Shown here: piece after piece, positions 16,320 to 25,416 of the stretch
How positions within the stretch are numbered: the first letter of the stretch is position 1
Layout of the letters: each line of letters starts with the position of its first letter
Assembly (NCBI RefSeq): GCF_000813125.1
Contig: NZ_BASE01000076.1
Span: forward strand, 1 to 48,407
Source: Mesobacillus selenatarsenatis SF-1
Lineage (GTDB): Bacteria; Bacillota; Bacilli; Bacillales; Cytobacillaceae
DNA length: 48,407 bases
Reading direction: 5' to 3'
Notes under the pieces: generated by a model
The model's database searches: none
What the model was told of the DNA's origin: nothing
Seen by the model: only the letters and a program-made list of their open reading frames with translations
Made by a program: the position numbers and the translations under genes

Positions 16320-16805
16320 TTAGTTGTGATTACTTGAACATATCTTAAAATTCGACAAAAGCATGTTCAATTCCTTTATAAACTTTTCCCTGTCTTTTTC
16401 TGTAAAGGGTTTTGGTCCCTTTCCATAGGATCCCTGCCTTCTAGCCCTGGCAGAAAGATACCTTAAGTCAAGGGCAGTCTGAATGTCCTTTTCTTCAAAT
16501 AAATTTCCCCTTGGAGAGATGGCATAAACCCCTTTCGCAATGAGGGTAGATGCAAGACCGATGTCCTGCGTCACCGCAAAATCACCTTTCTTAACGTGAT
16601 TCATTAAATAAAGGTCTACAGCCTCCTTATGAGAATCGACAAAAACCCAGTTCTGCCCTTGAAGGTCGTTCTTCATATGGGCATAAGAAGCCACAAAAAC
16701 AGCTTCGATGGAAAACTTCGAAGCAATTTCGACAATTTCCTTAATGACCGGGCAAGAGTCTGCATCAACAAAAAGGGTCTGACTGTTGATTTTACTAGTA
16801 TTAAT
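16320..16805 (-). CDS. yqxD: UPF0178 (YaiI/YqxD, DUF188) protein with non-canonical start
   Basis: A 161-residue protein if translated from ATT at 16805. The family N-terminus, LFVDADSCPVIKEIV then VFVASYAHMKN, is present and intact in frame. The C-terminal half has VTQDIGLASTLIAKG and ARRQGSYGKGPKPFT, both typical of YqxD, a PIN-like fold of unknown function. The first canonical start in frame is GTG 16694, which would remove the conserved Asp-rich core. Between the in-frame stop (16814-16812) and DADSCP there is no ATG, GTG or TTG. GGAGTGATG at 16818-16810 lies 9 nt ahead of ATT. A one-base indel joined to an ATG at about 16822 is the alternative. It is first in the operon with dnaG and sigA. 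Confidence 0.8.
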   Translation of the reverse strand: MNTSKINSQTLFVDADSCPVIKEIVEIASKFSIEAVFVASYAHMKNDLQGQNWVFVDSHKEAVDLYLMNHVKKGDFAVTQDIGLASTLIAKGVYAISPRGNLFEEKDIQTALDLRYLSARARRQGSYGKGPKPFTEKDREKFIKELNMLLSNFKICSSNHN

Positions 16806-16964
16806 TCTACATCACTCCGCATATTCCTTCTTAAGGATTGTATTTTTTTAAGGGAATTTTGTCGAATTTTTTCGCGGTCAACATCTTGACAACTGATAGT
16901 AAATAGTTTATTCGTAATCTGTCCAGTCTAAACCTAAACAGATACATTTTTATCACAATTTTTT

Positions 16965-16993
16965 ATTATAGTATAAGAAAGCCTATTTTTCCA
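16965..16993 (-). promoter_or_regulatory. Promoter of yqxD-dnaG-sigA
   Basis: TGGAAA (16993-16988), a 17-nt spacer and a perfect TATAAT (16970-16965). The leader to yqxD is about 150 nt and holds no gene I can support; a 38-codon ATG frame inside it lacks a clear ribosome site. Confidence 0.6.
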
Positions 16994-17035
16994 TTATTAT
17001 TTCTCGACTAATGCATTAATTTGCAAAAGAACTGT

Positions 17036-17066
17036 CAAAAAGAAAAGCACATACAAAATATGTGCT
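17036..17066 (-). terminator. ccpN-ppsR terminator
   Basis: The 8-bp stem AGCACATA / TATGTGCT, with CAAAA/TTTTG loop, is followed on the minus strand by TTCTTTTTG. It overlaps the ppsR stop codon. Confidence 0.75.
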
Positions 17067-17883
17067 AATCGTCCATTTTCTTATTTCGGACCATATTCAG
17101 AATGACATTTGCGGTTTCTTCCACCGCTTTATTGGTTACATCGATGACTGGACATCCTATTTTTTCAACAATTCCATCAAAATATTCTATCTCTTCCTTG
17201 ATTCTTTCGATATTGGCATATATCGCCTGATCGTTCAATCCAAGTGAGATTAACCTCTCACGGCGTATTTGGTTCAATTTATCCGGAGTTATCCTGAGGC
17301 CGAAGCATTTTTCCTTGGGAACAAGGAATAATTCTTCTGGTGGGTCGACTTCAGGCACTAGAGGTACATTCGCAACCTTATATCGCTTGTGGGCGAGGTA
17401 TTGTGATAATGGTGTCTTGGATGTTCTCGAGACACCCACAAGGACGATATCCGCTTTCAGTATGCCTCTTGGATCGCGGCCATCATCATATTTTACTGCG
17501 AATTCGATTGCTTCAACTTTTTTGAAGTAATCTTCGTCCAGTTTACGGACAAGGCCAGGTTCGTATAGTGGTGTTTCACCACTGAGTTGTTGAACCTGCT
17601 GCATGAGCGGCCCGATGATGTCACATGCATAGATCCCCTCTTTGGAAGCACATTCTTGAAGATAGTTGCTTATATCTGGCTTGACCAATGTGTAGGCGAT
17701 CATCCCGCCATCATGCTTAGCAAGTGAAATGACTTCATCAATATGTACTTTATCCTCTACGTAAGGAAACCTTTTAAGTGAAACATCCAAGTGTTCGAAT
17801 TGGCTGATGGCAGCCTTCGTAACGAGCTCTGCTGTCTCGCCGACAGAGTCAGAAACCACATAAATAATAGGTGTTTTATTCAT
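17065..17883 (-). CDS. ppsR: Pyruvate, phosphate dikinase regulatory protein PpsR/YqfL
   Basis: A 272-residue DUF299 bifunctional ADP-dependent kinase and Pi-dependent phosphorylase that switches PPDK or PEP synthase off and on. It begins with the family signature [15 protein letters not shown]. The P-loop is [16 protein letters not shown] at about residues 150-165, and the C-terminal [19 protein letters not shown] is also typical. In B. subtilis the orthologue YqfL influences CcpN activity on gapB and pckA. It sits 30 nt downstream of ccpN and is probably cotranscribed with it. Confidence 0.93.
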   Translation of the reverse strand: MNKTPIIYVVSDSVGETAELVTKAAISQFEHLDVSLKRFPYVEDKVHIDEVISLAKHDGGMIAYTLVKPDISNYLQECASKEGIYACDIIGPLMQQVQQLSGETPLYEPGLVRKLDEDYFKKVEAIEFAVKYDDGRDPRGILKADIVLVGVSRTSKTPLSQYLAHKRYKVANVPLVPEVDPPEELFLVPKEKCFGLRITPDKLNQIRRERLISLGLNDQAIYANIERIKEEIEYFDGIVEKIGCPVIDVTNKAVEETANVILNMVRNKKMDD

Positions 17884-17913
17884 CTTTTAACCAACCCCTT
17901 CTCTATTTGCTTC

Positions 17914-18546
17914 TTATTCCTCTGCCAAGGCTACAAAAGCCTTTGTAATGTTTGTCTTGGTCAATCTTCCTACTAACTCGTACCCATCATCTGCATCTTT
18001 GATGATTGGAAGGGCATCAATCTGCTTTTCAATTAATTCCTTGGCAGCATCAATGAGCAGGTCATCCCGACGGCACACGGTTATATTTGGCATCCTTGTC
18101 ATGATGATATTAACTGGCAAAGTAGTCAGCTCCTGCTTTCCAATGCTTGCTCTCAATAAATCTTTGCGAGAAAGGACACCTACTAGCCTTGATGCTTTAT
18201 CGACTACAAATAAAGTGCCTACATCTTCAAGGAACATCGTAACGATTGCATCGTAGACAGATACATTTTCAGGAACAACAACAGGAATGGATTGATAATC
18301 CCTGACGAGGATTTTTTTAAGATTCTCAGAAAGCAGCTGATTCCCAGATTTTCCTGTGTAGAAATAACCCACACGAGGTCTGGCATCCAAATACCCCGAC
18401 ATCGTCAGGATGGCAAGGTCAGGCCTGAGGGTAGCCCTTGTCAGATTTAATTTTTCAGCAATATGCTCTCCAGTGATCGGTCCGTTATCTTTTACGATTT
18501 GCAGAATATGCTCCTGGCGTTTATTCAGTTCGATTGTCCTCACCAC
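17914..18546 (-). CDS. ccpN: Gluconeogenic gene repressor CcpN
   Basis: A 210-residue repressor. The N-terminal winged helix-turn-helix has ITGEHIAEKLNLTRATLRPD and RPRVGYFYTG. Two CBS domains follow, at about 80-140 (SVYDAIVTMFLEDVGTLFVV) and 145-205 (LIDAAKELIEKQIDALPIIK), which bind adenine nucleotides. The B. subtilis homologue (YqzB) represses gapB, pckA and the small RNA sr1 on glucose. Start is one of two tandem GTGs (18546 or 18543); neither has a strong ribosome site. It pairs with ppsR as in B. subtilis. Confidence 0.93.
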   Translation of the reverse strand: MVRTIELNKRQEHILQIVKDNGPITGEHIAEKLNLTRATLRPDLAILTMSGYLDARPRVGYFYTGKSGNQLLSENLKKILVRDYQSIPVVVPENVSVYDAIVTMFLEDVGTLFVVDKASRLVGVLSRKDLLRASIGKQELTTLPVNIIMTRMPNITVCRRDDLLIDAAKELIEKQIDALPIIKDADDGYELVGRLTKTNITKAFVALAEE

Positions 18547-18864
18547 CCATCGGGAGATTTTTTAAAAAAACTGTTCTCGCATTGGTATTAAGTATGAAGC
18601 TATTTATCTCTTTCACTATTTGGATCATGTTGCTCATGGTTGTACTGATCCATGGAAGCATTAATCCAGTAAGCAGCCTCTATGTAAAAAACCTAATAAA
18701 AATATTATATACTACACGAGGTAATAAAAAGGAATAAATATTCTATACTTATTACCATTTCATGAAGATTTATGAGCGTATGTTTTGCCCATGCATAAAG
18801 TACTTGCTTAAGTGCCTTCCTGTGGAGGAAGGCACTCAAATCAAACATTCTATGCTACTGGTGC
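18547..18864. other. ccpN upstream gap with weak promoter and glyS 3' hairpin
   Basis: This 318-nt gap holds a TATAAT on the minus strand (18709-18704) with no good -35, probably part of the ccpN promoter. It also holds a stem AGTGCCTTCC / GGAAGGCACT (about 18812-18836) downstream of glyS. That stem lacks a T tract, so it is a weak terminator at best. A plus-strand frame at 18597-18737 encodes a short hydrophobic peptide without a ribosome site. Confidence 0.45.
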
Positions 18865-20940
18865 TTACTTTACGACGATATCATTTACTTTCGCAAGCTT
18901 CATGATCAAAGCTGCCAGTGCAGCCATCTGATTTAGGCGGTTTTCACGGACATCCTGTTTATCAGACATGACCATTGTATGCTCAAAATAATCATTGATT
19001 TCAGGTTTAATGTCAACCAAAAGCTGATAATATGAAGCGGCATCCATGCCGTCCTCGGCCTTCTTTCCGAGTTCAAGATACTTTTCATACAACCTTTGCT
19101 CATACTCGTTTTCGAATCGTTCTGGATCGATATCGCCCTGCACGTCTTTCTTGCTAGCGATATTAAGAACCCGGCTCAATGCTTCCATGCTTTCTTTAAA
19201 GCCCTCATCACTACTGGCAGCCTGGAGCGCTTCTGCTTTTTCAATCAGTCCGGATACAACACTGATCTCTCCTCCAAGTACGGCATCAATTAAATCGTAA
19301 CGGATTCCACGTTCCTGTAACAAGTGCTTGATTCTCAATTTAAAGAATTGGATAAGGTCATGGTAAACTTCTTCGTCAGTGCGCTTTGTAATTCCTGCTT
19401 CTGATATAAGGTTAAGTGAAAGGCCGACTAGATTTTCAAGTGAGATGTTCCATTTCTTTTCAATCAGGGTCTGCACGATTCCAGTCGCCTGTCTTCTCAA
19501 TGCATATGGATCCTGAGAACCGCTAGGAATGATGCCGAGCGAGAAGAACGCAACAATTGTATCGAGTTTATCGCCAATTGCAACCAACGCACCCGCTGGT
19601 GATCCTGGGATTGAATCGTCTGCATTACGAGGCATATAATGCTCATTGATAGCCACTGCCACTTCTGGGCTTTCACCTTTTTGCAAGGCGTATTTTTCTC
19701 CCATTATTCCTTGTAATTCCGGGAACTCGTATACCATCTGTGAAACAAGATCGAATTTGCTGATTTGGGCCGCCCGATCTGCAAATTTTATAACATCAGA
19801 CGCGAATTCCAATCTTTCAGCAACCAAGCCCACAAGCTTGCGCACCCGTTCTGATTTTTCAACAATTGTTCCGATCTCTTCGTGGTATACAACATTCTTC
19901 AATTTTTCCAATGCTGCATCTATCTGCATTCTCTGGTCTTCCTTATAGAAAAATGCCGCATCCGCCAGTCGCGCTCTTAAAACTTTTTCGTTTCCGCGGG
20001 CAACCTTTTCAATATGGAGATGGTCACCGTTCCTTACTGTGATGAAATGAGGTAACAAGGCTCCGCTTCTGGATTTTACAGGAAAATACCTTTGGTGCTC
20101 CTTCATGGAAGTAATCAGGACTTCGCTGGGAATTTCCAGGAACTCTTCTTCGAAACGGCCATATAACGCAGTTGGATATTCAACCAGGTTATTGACTTCT
20201 TCCAGCAAATCTTCATCCACCGGAATTACCCAGCCGTTCTCTTCCTCGATTTTTTCAAGCTGAGAAGTAATTGCGTTCTTTCGCTTTTGCGCATCAGCCA
20301 CTACATATTGCCCTAACAATGCTTCTTCATATCCCTGTGGATTAGATAATTGTATTTCACCTTCTCCAAGGAATCGATGTCCTCTGGTAACATTGCCAGT
20401 TTGTACACCAGCAATCTCGAATGGAATGATATCATTTCCGAACATCGCAACAAGCCATTTGATTGGCCGGACATAGCGAAGATCAAGGTCCGCCCAGCGC
20501 ATGTTTTTCGGGAATGTCAACCCAGAAAGGATTGCTTTCAATTCAACGAGCAGCTCAAAGGTTTCCTTGCCTTTGAAGAATTTCTTTACGTGAGCATATT
20601 CAACACCGTTGATTTCTTTAAAATAAATATCCTCCACCGTCAGCCCCTGGCCGCGTGTAAAGCCGATCGCTGCTTTGGACCATTCTCCGTCCTCAGCAAG
20701 AGCGATTTTTTTGGCAGGACCTTTCGCTTCTTCCTCGCTGTCTTCCTGACGCTCATCAACATTCAGGACTAGCAACGCAAGCCTGCGCGGCGTGGAATAA
20801 AGCTTGATATCTTCGAAACCAATATTATTCGTTTTTAGCCAATTCTCCACCTTGGAAGCCAGCTGGTTAATGGAATCAGTAATAAATCTTGCAGGCATTT
20901 CTTCCAAACCGATTTCAAGCAATAAATTCCGTTTAGTCAT
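18865..20940 (-). CDS. glyS: Glycyl-tRNA synthetase beta subunit
   Basis: A 691-residue beta chain of the bacterial alpha2beta2 glycyl-tRNA synthetase. It begins [14 protein letters not shown]. The body includes [20 protein letters not shown] (exactly the family hallmark), the HD-like [20 protein letters not shown], and [11 protein letters not shown]. The C-terminal anticodon-binding DALR-like domain ends near [20 protein letters not shown]. The ATG overlaps the end of glyQ by 8 nt, giving translational coupling and equal subunit production. Expression is under the T-box upstream of glyQ. Confidence 0.97.
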   Translation of the reverse strand: MTKRNLLLEIGLEEMPARFITDSINQLASKVENWLKTNNIGFEDIKLYSTPRRLALLVLNVDERQEDSEEEAKGPAKKIALAEDGEWSKAAIGFTRGQGLTVEDIYFKEINGVEYAHVKKFFKGKETFELLVELKAILSGLTFPKNMRWADLDLRYVRPIKWLVAMFGNDIIPFEIAGVQTGNVTRGHRFLGEGEIQLSNPQGYEEALLGQYVVADAQKRKNAITSQLEKIEEENGWVIPVDEDLLEEVNNLVEYPTALYGRFEEEFLEIPSEVLITSMKEHQRYFPVKSRSGALLPHFITVRNGDHLHIEKVARGNEKVLRARLADAAFFYKEDQRMQIDAALEKLKNVVYHEEIGTIVEKSERVRKLVGLVAERLEFASDVIKFADRAAQISKFDLVSQMVYEFPELQGIMGEKYALQKGESPEVAVAINEHYMPRNADDSIPGSPAGALVAIGDKLDTIVAFFSLGIIPSGSQDPYALRRQATGIVQTLIEKKWNISLENLVGLSLNLISEAGITKRTDEEVYHDLIQFFKLRIKHLLQERGIRYDLIDAVLGGEISVVSGLIEKAEALQAASSDEGFKESMEALSRVLNIASKKDVQGDIDPERFENEYEQRLYEKYLELGKKAEDGMDAASYYQLLVDIKPEINDYFEHTMVMSDKQDVRENRLNQMAALAALIMKLAKVNDIVVK

Positions 20941-21823
20941 TTTCCACCTGCTCCTTCCGTTTAATGATTGGGAAGCCCAATTTTTCTCTTTCTCCGTAAA
21001 ACGTTTTCGCTACTTTCTTGGCAAGATTACGGATACGGGCAATATATCCTGTCCGTTCGGTTACGGAAATGGCTCCTCGTGCATCAAGAATGTTAAAAGT
21101 GTGAGAACACTTCAGGACAAAGTCATATGCAGGGTGGACAAGCCCTTCTTCCATCTGTCTATTTGCTTCTTTTTCATAAATATTGAAAAGGTTGAAAAGC
21201 ATGTCTTTGTCAGACGTTTCGAAAGTATACTTTGAATGTTCATATTCTGGCTGCCCAAAAATGTCCCTTACGGTAAAACCGTTTGTCCATTCAAGATCAA
21301 AGACATTTTCTTTATCCTGAATATAAGACGCCAGTCTTTCAATTCCGTATGTAATTTCAACGGAAACTGGTTTGCAGTCGAGTCCGCCTACCTGTTGGAA
21401 ATAGGTGAATTGCGTGATTTCCATGCCATCCAGCCATACTTCCCACCCTAGTCCTGCGCAGCCAAGGGATGGATTCTCCCAGTTGTCCTCTACGAAGCGA
21501 ATGTCGTGCTCAAGTGGGTCAATTCCTAATGCTTTTAAAGAATCCAGATAGAGTTCCTGAATATTGTCAGGGGAAGGCTTCATGATTACCTGGAATTGAT
21601 GGTGCTGATAAAGCCTGTTTGGATTTTCTCCGTAGCGACCGTCAGCTGGGCGGCGTGATGGCTCAACATAAGCGACATTCCACGGTTCAGGGCCAATCGC
21701 CCGTAAAAACGTATATGGACTCATTGTTCCTGCACCTTTTTCGGTGTCATAAGCCTGCATGAGAACGCATCCTTGTTCAGACCAGTGTTTTTGCAAAGTT
21801 AAAATCATGTTTTGGATATTCAT
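20933..21823 (-). CDS. glyQ: Glycyl-tRNA synthetase alpha subunit
   Basis: A 296-residue class II catalytic subunit that forms glycyl-adenylate. Typical segments are [59 protein letters not shown] and the C-terminal [17 protein letters not shown]. Length matches the family. ATG 21823 follows GGAGGTG. The transcript begins near 22218 and carries a glycine T-box leader. Confidence 0.97.
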   Translation of the reverse strand: MNIQNMILTLQKHWSEQGCVLMQAYDTEKGAGTMSPYTFLRAIGPEPWNVAYVEPSRRPADGRYGENPNRLYQHHQFQVIMKPSPDNIQELYLDSLKALGIDPLEHDIRFVEDNWENPSLGCAGLGWEVWLDGMEITQFTYFQQVGGLDCKPVSVEITYGIERLASYIQDKENVFDLEWTNGFTVRDIFGQPEYEHSKYTFETSDKDMLFNLFNIYEKEANRQMEEGLVHPAYDFVLKCSHTFNILDARGAISVTERTGYIARIRNLAKKVAKTFYGEREKLGFPIIKRKEQVEND

Positions 21824-21943
21824 CTTTACACCTCCGAAAATTTTAAATCGATTGTTACTTACTTCTTTTATTAAGTATTGGCTTTCTTGCGCACTGGCAA
21901 ATTCATTTCGAAATCACCAAACAAAAAATCCTAATTTAAAATC

Positions 21944-22218
21944 AAAAAACTCCCGCCCCCTATGCATCTTTTCATGCATAGGGACGAGAGTTTACCCGCG
22001 GTTCCACCCTATTTGCTGCAAATAGCAGCCTCTTTAAAAGTGATGTCGCTCCGGAACGCCTTCCTTAATTTCTGCAATCCGGCTCACACCATTCCCGGAC
22101 TCGCTTATACAGAGGGATTTAAGTACTCTTTTCCTTCAACGCAACATATGTAATTTCCATCAACCCTTTCAGCGATGCGAATGCTTTCCGCATATGGGTT
22201 GAAAGCTACAAGCTTTTG
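21944..22218 (-). ncRNA. Glycine T-box riboswitch leader of glyQS
   Basis: The conserved T-box AGGGTGGAACCGCG lies at 22010-21997. Its TGGA can pair with the UCCA end of uncharged tRNA-Gly. Stem I shows the AGTA and GAA specifier-loop elements, and the AGCGAG and GGTGTGAGCC distal elements. The codon after GAA is GGC (22060-22058), a glycine codon. The terminator stem CTCTCGTCCCTATGCAT / ATGCATAGGGGGCGGGAG is followed by six T at 21949-21944. Low charged tRNA-Gly would favour the antiterminator. The leader carries about 100 nt ahead of stem I, including a CAACCC / GGGTTG stem. Confidence 0.92.
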
Positions 22219-22224
22219 ATTTTG

Positions 22225-22253
22225 ATAATAGCGAAAAGAAGTAGCAATGTCAA
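22225..22253 (-). promoter_or_regulatory. glyQS promoter
   Basis: A perfect TTGACA (22253-22248), a 17-nt spacer and TATTAT (22230-22225). It overlaps the last few codons' downstream flank of recO. Confidence 0.85.
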
Positions 22254-22256
22254 TAG

Positions 22257-23009
22257 TTACAGTTGGTCCCTGAATGAATCCATTTGATCAAGAAATTTTC
22301 TTGTTTTTAAATACAATCCTGAGTACTCATCATAATAAGCCGAAATCACCTTTTTCAGCTCAAGCTTTGTCTCTGGCTTCACTGAAATATTGCCAAGACG
22401 GCTTAGGTCGAGTAAATAAAATAATCGAAGCAGCCTGACCGTTCCTGGCGAGGTTTTAATCCTGTACGGATCCATTCTGAAGCATCGATGGCAGAGCAGC
22501 CCGCCCTCTCTGATCGAGAAGTTGAAATCACCCTCTGTACTCCCACAGTTTGCACACTTGTCCAAAACTGGATACAGCCCCTGGACATTCAGCATTTTCA
22601 TTTCATAAATAAAAGTGAGAATCTCCATATCGTAGCCTTCATTCAAAAGTTTTAGCGTCTGGAGTAGCAATTCGAACAAAAATGGGTTGGACTTCTTGTC
22701 CTCTGTCACTTTATCAGTCAAATCAACAACATAGCTGGCATGGGCTGTAAGGAAGATATCCTCTCGAATCGACCTCATCGAAGAAATCATATCCCCCTGC
22801 TGAAGACCGCCGAGCCCAGAACTTGACTGGAAAAGGAACTGTCCATAAGTAAAAAGCTGGGTGACAGCAGCAAGCCTGCTATTAGGCTTTTTAGCACCTC
22901 TTGCCATCACACCAACTTTTCCGAATTCCCTGGTATATAAGGTAACAATTTTGTTGTTTTCGCCATAATTAGTCGTTCTAATGACAATGCCTTCGCATTT
23001 CTGCAGCAT
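22257..23009 (-). CDS. recO: DNA repair protein RecO
   Basis: A 250-residue recombination mediator that loads RecA on SSB-coated gaps and anneals ssDNA. The N-terminal OB fold covers about 1-80 ([20 protein letters not shown], then [19 protein letters not shown]). A helical domain follows, with a zinc site made of KCANCGS near 150 and CHRCFR near 175. ATG 23009 begins MLQKCEG, like B. subtilis. It lies 31 nt downstream of yqzL and is followed closely by the glyQS promoter. Confidence 0.95.
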   Translation of the reverse strand: MLQKCEGIVIRTTNYGENNKIVTLYTREFGKVGVMARGAKKPNSRLAAVTQLFTYGQFLFQSSSGLGGLQQGDMISSMRSIREDIFLTAHASYVVDLTDKVTEDKKSNPFLFELLLQTLKLLNEGYDMEILTFIYEMKMLNVQGLYPVLDKCANCGSTEGDFNFSIREGGLLCHRCFRMDPYRIKTSPGTVRLLRLFYLLDLSRLGNISVKPETKLELKKVISAYYDEYSGLYLKTRKFLDQMDSFRDQL

Positions 23010-23040
23010 CTTCTGTCACCATCCATTACTACAGACAAAC

Positions 23041-23184
23041 CTATGAGATTGGAAAATCAATTCCTGCTAGTTCTTCCTCCTGATAACCGGGTATTTCTTG
23101 ATCGTCTTTCTCTAATTCCTTAAAGAGAAGATATGTGTCAATGTTACCTGTCTGAGAAAACACCTTCCAGGTAAAATCCAACAT
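23041..23184 (-). CDS. yqzL: YqzL family small protein
   Basis: A 47-residue protein that is easily missed because of its size. It starts MLDFTWKVFSQTGNIDTYLL and continues FKELEKDDQE to a C-terminal GIDFPIS, which is the YqzL pattern; the length equals that of B. subtilis YqzL. AAAGGTGGGG lies 6 nt ahead of ATG 23184. It lies directly upstream of recO in the same direction, as in B. subtilis. Function is unknown. No membrane span is seen. Confidence 0.88.
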   Translation of the reverse strand: MLDFTWKVFSQTGNIDTYLLFKELEKDDQEIPGYQEEELAGIDFPIS

Positions 23185-23354
23185 CGAAAACCCCACCTTT
23201 CAATTTTTCACTAGCAATTTATTTATCCCAAATCCTTATGAATATCATAGCCTGTCAATCAGATTTTCATGTTATATAAAAATTGTTAATCCTTTTAATG
23301 AATAATATTTGCAACCCATTAATATGTTAATGAGGGAGCATTTGCCAAACAGGC

Positions 23355-24284
23355 TTAATACTCATCTTCCCTGAAACCAAAATCACGAAGCTGTGTGGCT
23401 TTGTTTCTCCAATCCTTCTGAACCTTCACCCATAATTCCAGAAACACTTTTGTACCGAGCAGATTCTCGATATCATGACGTGCCCTCTTGCCAATTTCCT
23501 TCAACATACCGCCCTGCTTGCCGATGATGATGCCCTTTTGCGAATCCCTCTCGACAATGATTGTAGCCATGACATGCACCATTTCTTTTTCAGGCTGGCG
23601 TTCCATTTTTTCAATTACAACAGCAAGTGAATGTGGAATTTCTTCCCTCGTCAGATGCAGCGCTTTTTCTCTGATCAGTTCGGAAACAATAAAACGTTCT
23701 GGATGGTCCGTTACCTGGTCAGCGGGATAAAACTGTGGCCCTTCCGGCATTTTCTCCTTGATTTGCTCCAGGAGCTTTTCGATATTGTTTCCTTCAAGAG
23801 CAGATATCGGCACAATTTCAGCGAAATTGAACTTTCTATTGTAGGACTCAATTAGTTTTAGCAACTCATCTGGGTGGATCAGGTCGATTTTATTGATGAC
23901 AAGGAAAACCGGTGTTTTTACATTTTGAAGTTTCTCAATGATAAATTCTTCCCCGCGTCCATATCCTTCCTGAGCATTGACCATAAACAAGACCAGATCG
24001 ACTTCTTTTAAAGTATTCTGTGCAACCTTCATCATGAAATCGCCAAGACGGTGCTTTGGTTTATGGATCCCTGGAGTGTCAATGAAAATTAGCTGTGAAT
24101 CATCAAGTGTTAGGACACCCTGAACCTTATTCCGGGTCGTTTGCGGCTTATCGCTCATAATCGCAATCTTTTGCCCGATTACCCTGTTAAGAAAGGTTGA
24201 CTTTCCTACATTAGGCCTTCCAATGATTGAGATGAAGCCAGATTTGTGAGATTCGTTGTTATTACCTTGATTATTAATGTTCAT
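23355..24284 (-). CDS. era: GTPase Era
   Basis: A 309-residue essential GTPase for 30S maturation, binding the 16S rRNA 3' end. G1 is GRPNVGKS, the switch region has DKPQTTRN, G3 is DTPGIHKP, and G4 is NKID. The C-terminal KH domain contains [18 protein letters not shown]. The first 15 residues (Asn-rich, [15 protein letters not shown]) are an extra extension. Unlike B. subtilis, no cdd gene separates era from dgkA. A promoter at 24413-24441 and a terminator after dgkA make era a separate transcript, perhaps with yqzL-recO. Confidence 0.97.
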   Translation of the reverse strand: MNINNQGNNNESHKSGFISIIGRPNVGKSTFLNRVIGQKIAIMSDKPQTTRNKVQGVLTLDDSQLIFIDTPGIHKPKHRLGDFMMKVAQNTLKEVDLVLFMVNAQEGYGRGEEFIIEKLQNVKTPVFLVINKIDLIHPDELLKLIESYNRKFNFAEIVPISALEGNNIEKLLEQIKEKMPEGPQFYPADQVTDHPERFIVSELIREKALHLTREEIPHSLAVVIEKMERQPEKEMVHVMATIIVERDSQKGIIIGKQGGMLKEIGKRARHDIENLLGTKVFLELWVKVQKDWRNKATQLRDFGFREDEY

Positions 24285-24412
24285 ACTGTATTTCCCTTCT
24301 CCACTTTATTTTAACTTATTTTCAGTGTTATTTCACCGTTTGTAGCAAAAATGAAATATAAAATTTTAAATTTTCTAAAAACATACAAGCACTGTTTATA
24401 CACTGTGATGAT

Positions 24413-24441
24413 ATTTTACTTAAGTTTTCCCCTGTTTTCAA
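24413..24441 (-). promoter_or_regulatory. Predicted era promoter
   Basis: TTGAAA (24441-24436), a 17-nt spacer and TAAAAT (24418-24413), giving a leader of about 120 nt. Apart from this and the dgkA terminator, the 291-nt gap 24285-24575 holds nothing I can support as a gene; no cytidine deaminase remnant was seen. Confidence 0.6.
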
Positions 24442-24548
24442 ATTGGTTCAAACATAAGCGCCGATTTTGTATTGTCTTCTTGCTGATAGCTCGCCTCTAA
24501 TCGTGCTTCTCATGGATGAAAAAACAAACAAATTTAATAAGTCCATTC

Positions 24549-24576
24549 CAAAAAAAAGTTGCCCTGTATGGACAAC
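24549..24576 (-). terminator. pgpH-ybeY-dgkA terminator
   Basis: On the minus strand GTTGTCC, a 5-nt loop, GGGCAAC (one G-U pair), then eight T. It begins at the dgkA stop codon. Confidence 0.85.
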
Positions 24577-24968
24577 TAACTAAACCACGCAAATATTCTT
24601 GGCAGAAAAATAATTATTCCTATCATGACACTGGCTATCGCAAACACCAGGACGGCACCGGCCGCGATATCTTTTGCCTGTTTTGCAAGCGGGTGGTATT
24701 CTTTCGTGTACATATCAACCGTTCTTTCAATTGCCGTATTTATCATTTCCATTGAGACCATTCCGCCAATGGATAGGATAATTGCAATCCATTCGTACTT
24801 ATTAATCGAAAAAATAAACCCTGATAAAATGACGATAACGGAGATAGCCAGATGGATTTGCACATTTCGTTCCTTTGCTGCCGCTGCCGCAATTCCCTCG
24901 AAACCAAATTTGAATGAGGAAGCAAGTGGATGCTTCCTCTGTTTATCAGCGGCCAAGCCCATATCCAT
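24576..24968 (-). CDS. dgkA: Undecaprenol/diacylglycerol kinase DgkA
   Basis: About 130 residues. A small integral membrane kinase of the DgkA family, which in Gram-positives phosphorylates undecaprenol. The soluble head has [16 protein letters not shown] and [14 protein letters not shown]. Three membrane helices follow, with the catalytic [12 protein letters not shown] between helices 2 and 3. The start is uncertain: ATG 24968 (MDMGLAADK) overlaps the end of ybeY by 23 nt, and an earlier GTG/ATG-type start at 25016 would overlap by 71 nt; neither has a good ribosome site. It ends the operon pgpH-ybeY-dgkA. Confidence 0.88.
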   Translation of the reverse strand: MDMGLAADKQRKHPLASSFKFGFEGIAAAAAKERNVQIHLAISVIVILSGFIFSINKYEWIAIILSIGGMVSMEMINTAIERTVDMYTKEYHPLAKQAKDIAAGAVLVFAIASVMIGIIIFLPRIFAWFS

Positions 24969-25416
24969 CCAGAATTTCTTTTTGTCTGTCAAACATCTGT
25001 TTTTCGTCCTGCTCATTCATATGGTCATAGCCTAATAAATGCAGGAGACCGTGTACAGCAAGGAAACCAAGTTCCCGCATGAAGGAATGGTTATATTCTT
25101 CAGCCTGCTCCCTTGCTTTTGGAATGGAAATGATGATATCACCAAGAATCCTCGGTATACCATCCCCGACTATTTCAAGCTCCCCTTCGCCCATCTCCTC
25201 CAGTGCGAAAGAAATGACGTCCGTTGGGCGATCCTTGTCACGATATTCACGGTTTATCTCCTGTATCCTTTCATTCGACACGAAGGTAACGGATAGTTCG
25301 CTCCCCTCCTGGACATTCTCTTTCTCTGCCGTATAGTTCAACAGTTTTTCTATTTCATTTATTTCTTCCTGTTTTAGTTCATTTATCTCATCCAAAAAAT
25401 CGATCTCTATACTCAT
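24946..25416 (-). CDS. ybeY: Endoribonuclease YbeY
   Basis: A 156-residue zinc-dependent rRNA maturation factor (B. subtilis YqfG). The H-x3-H-x5-H metal motif is [11 protein letters not shown] near residue 120. [12 protein letters not shown] and [14 protein letters not shown] are family hallmarks, and the conserved Arg in [12 protein letters not shown] is present. ATG 25416 overlaps the pgpH stop in ATGA. It pairs in function with era, which also acts on 16S 3' maturation. Confidence 0.95.
   Translation of the reverse strand: MSIEIDFLDEINELKQEEINEIEKLLNYTAEKENVQEGSELSVTFVSNERIQEINREYRDKDRPTDVISFALEEMGEGELEIVGDGIPRILGDIIISIPKAREQAEEYNHSFMRELGFLAVHGLLHLLGYDHMNEQDEKQMFDRQKEILDGYGLGR

Noticed and set aside
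16320-16694. yqxD beginning at GTG 16694
   Set aside because: It removes the conserved LFVDADSCPV core of the DUF188 domain, which is encoded in frame upstream.
18597-18737. Small plus-strand frame encoding a hydrophobic peptide beginning MKLFISFTIWIMLL
   Set aside because: No ribosome site, no promoter and no known gene at this place between ccpN and glyS; left as unsupported.
17065-18737. A 17-codon minus-strand frame (MDQYNHEQHDPNSERDK) in the ccpN leader near 18610-18660
   Set aside because: Too short and without a ribosome site to call a leader peptide.
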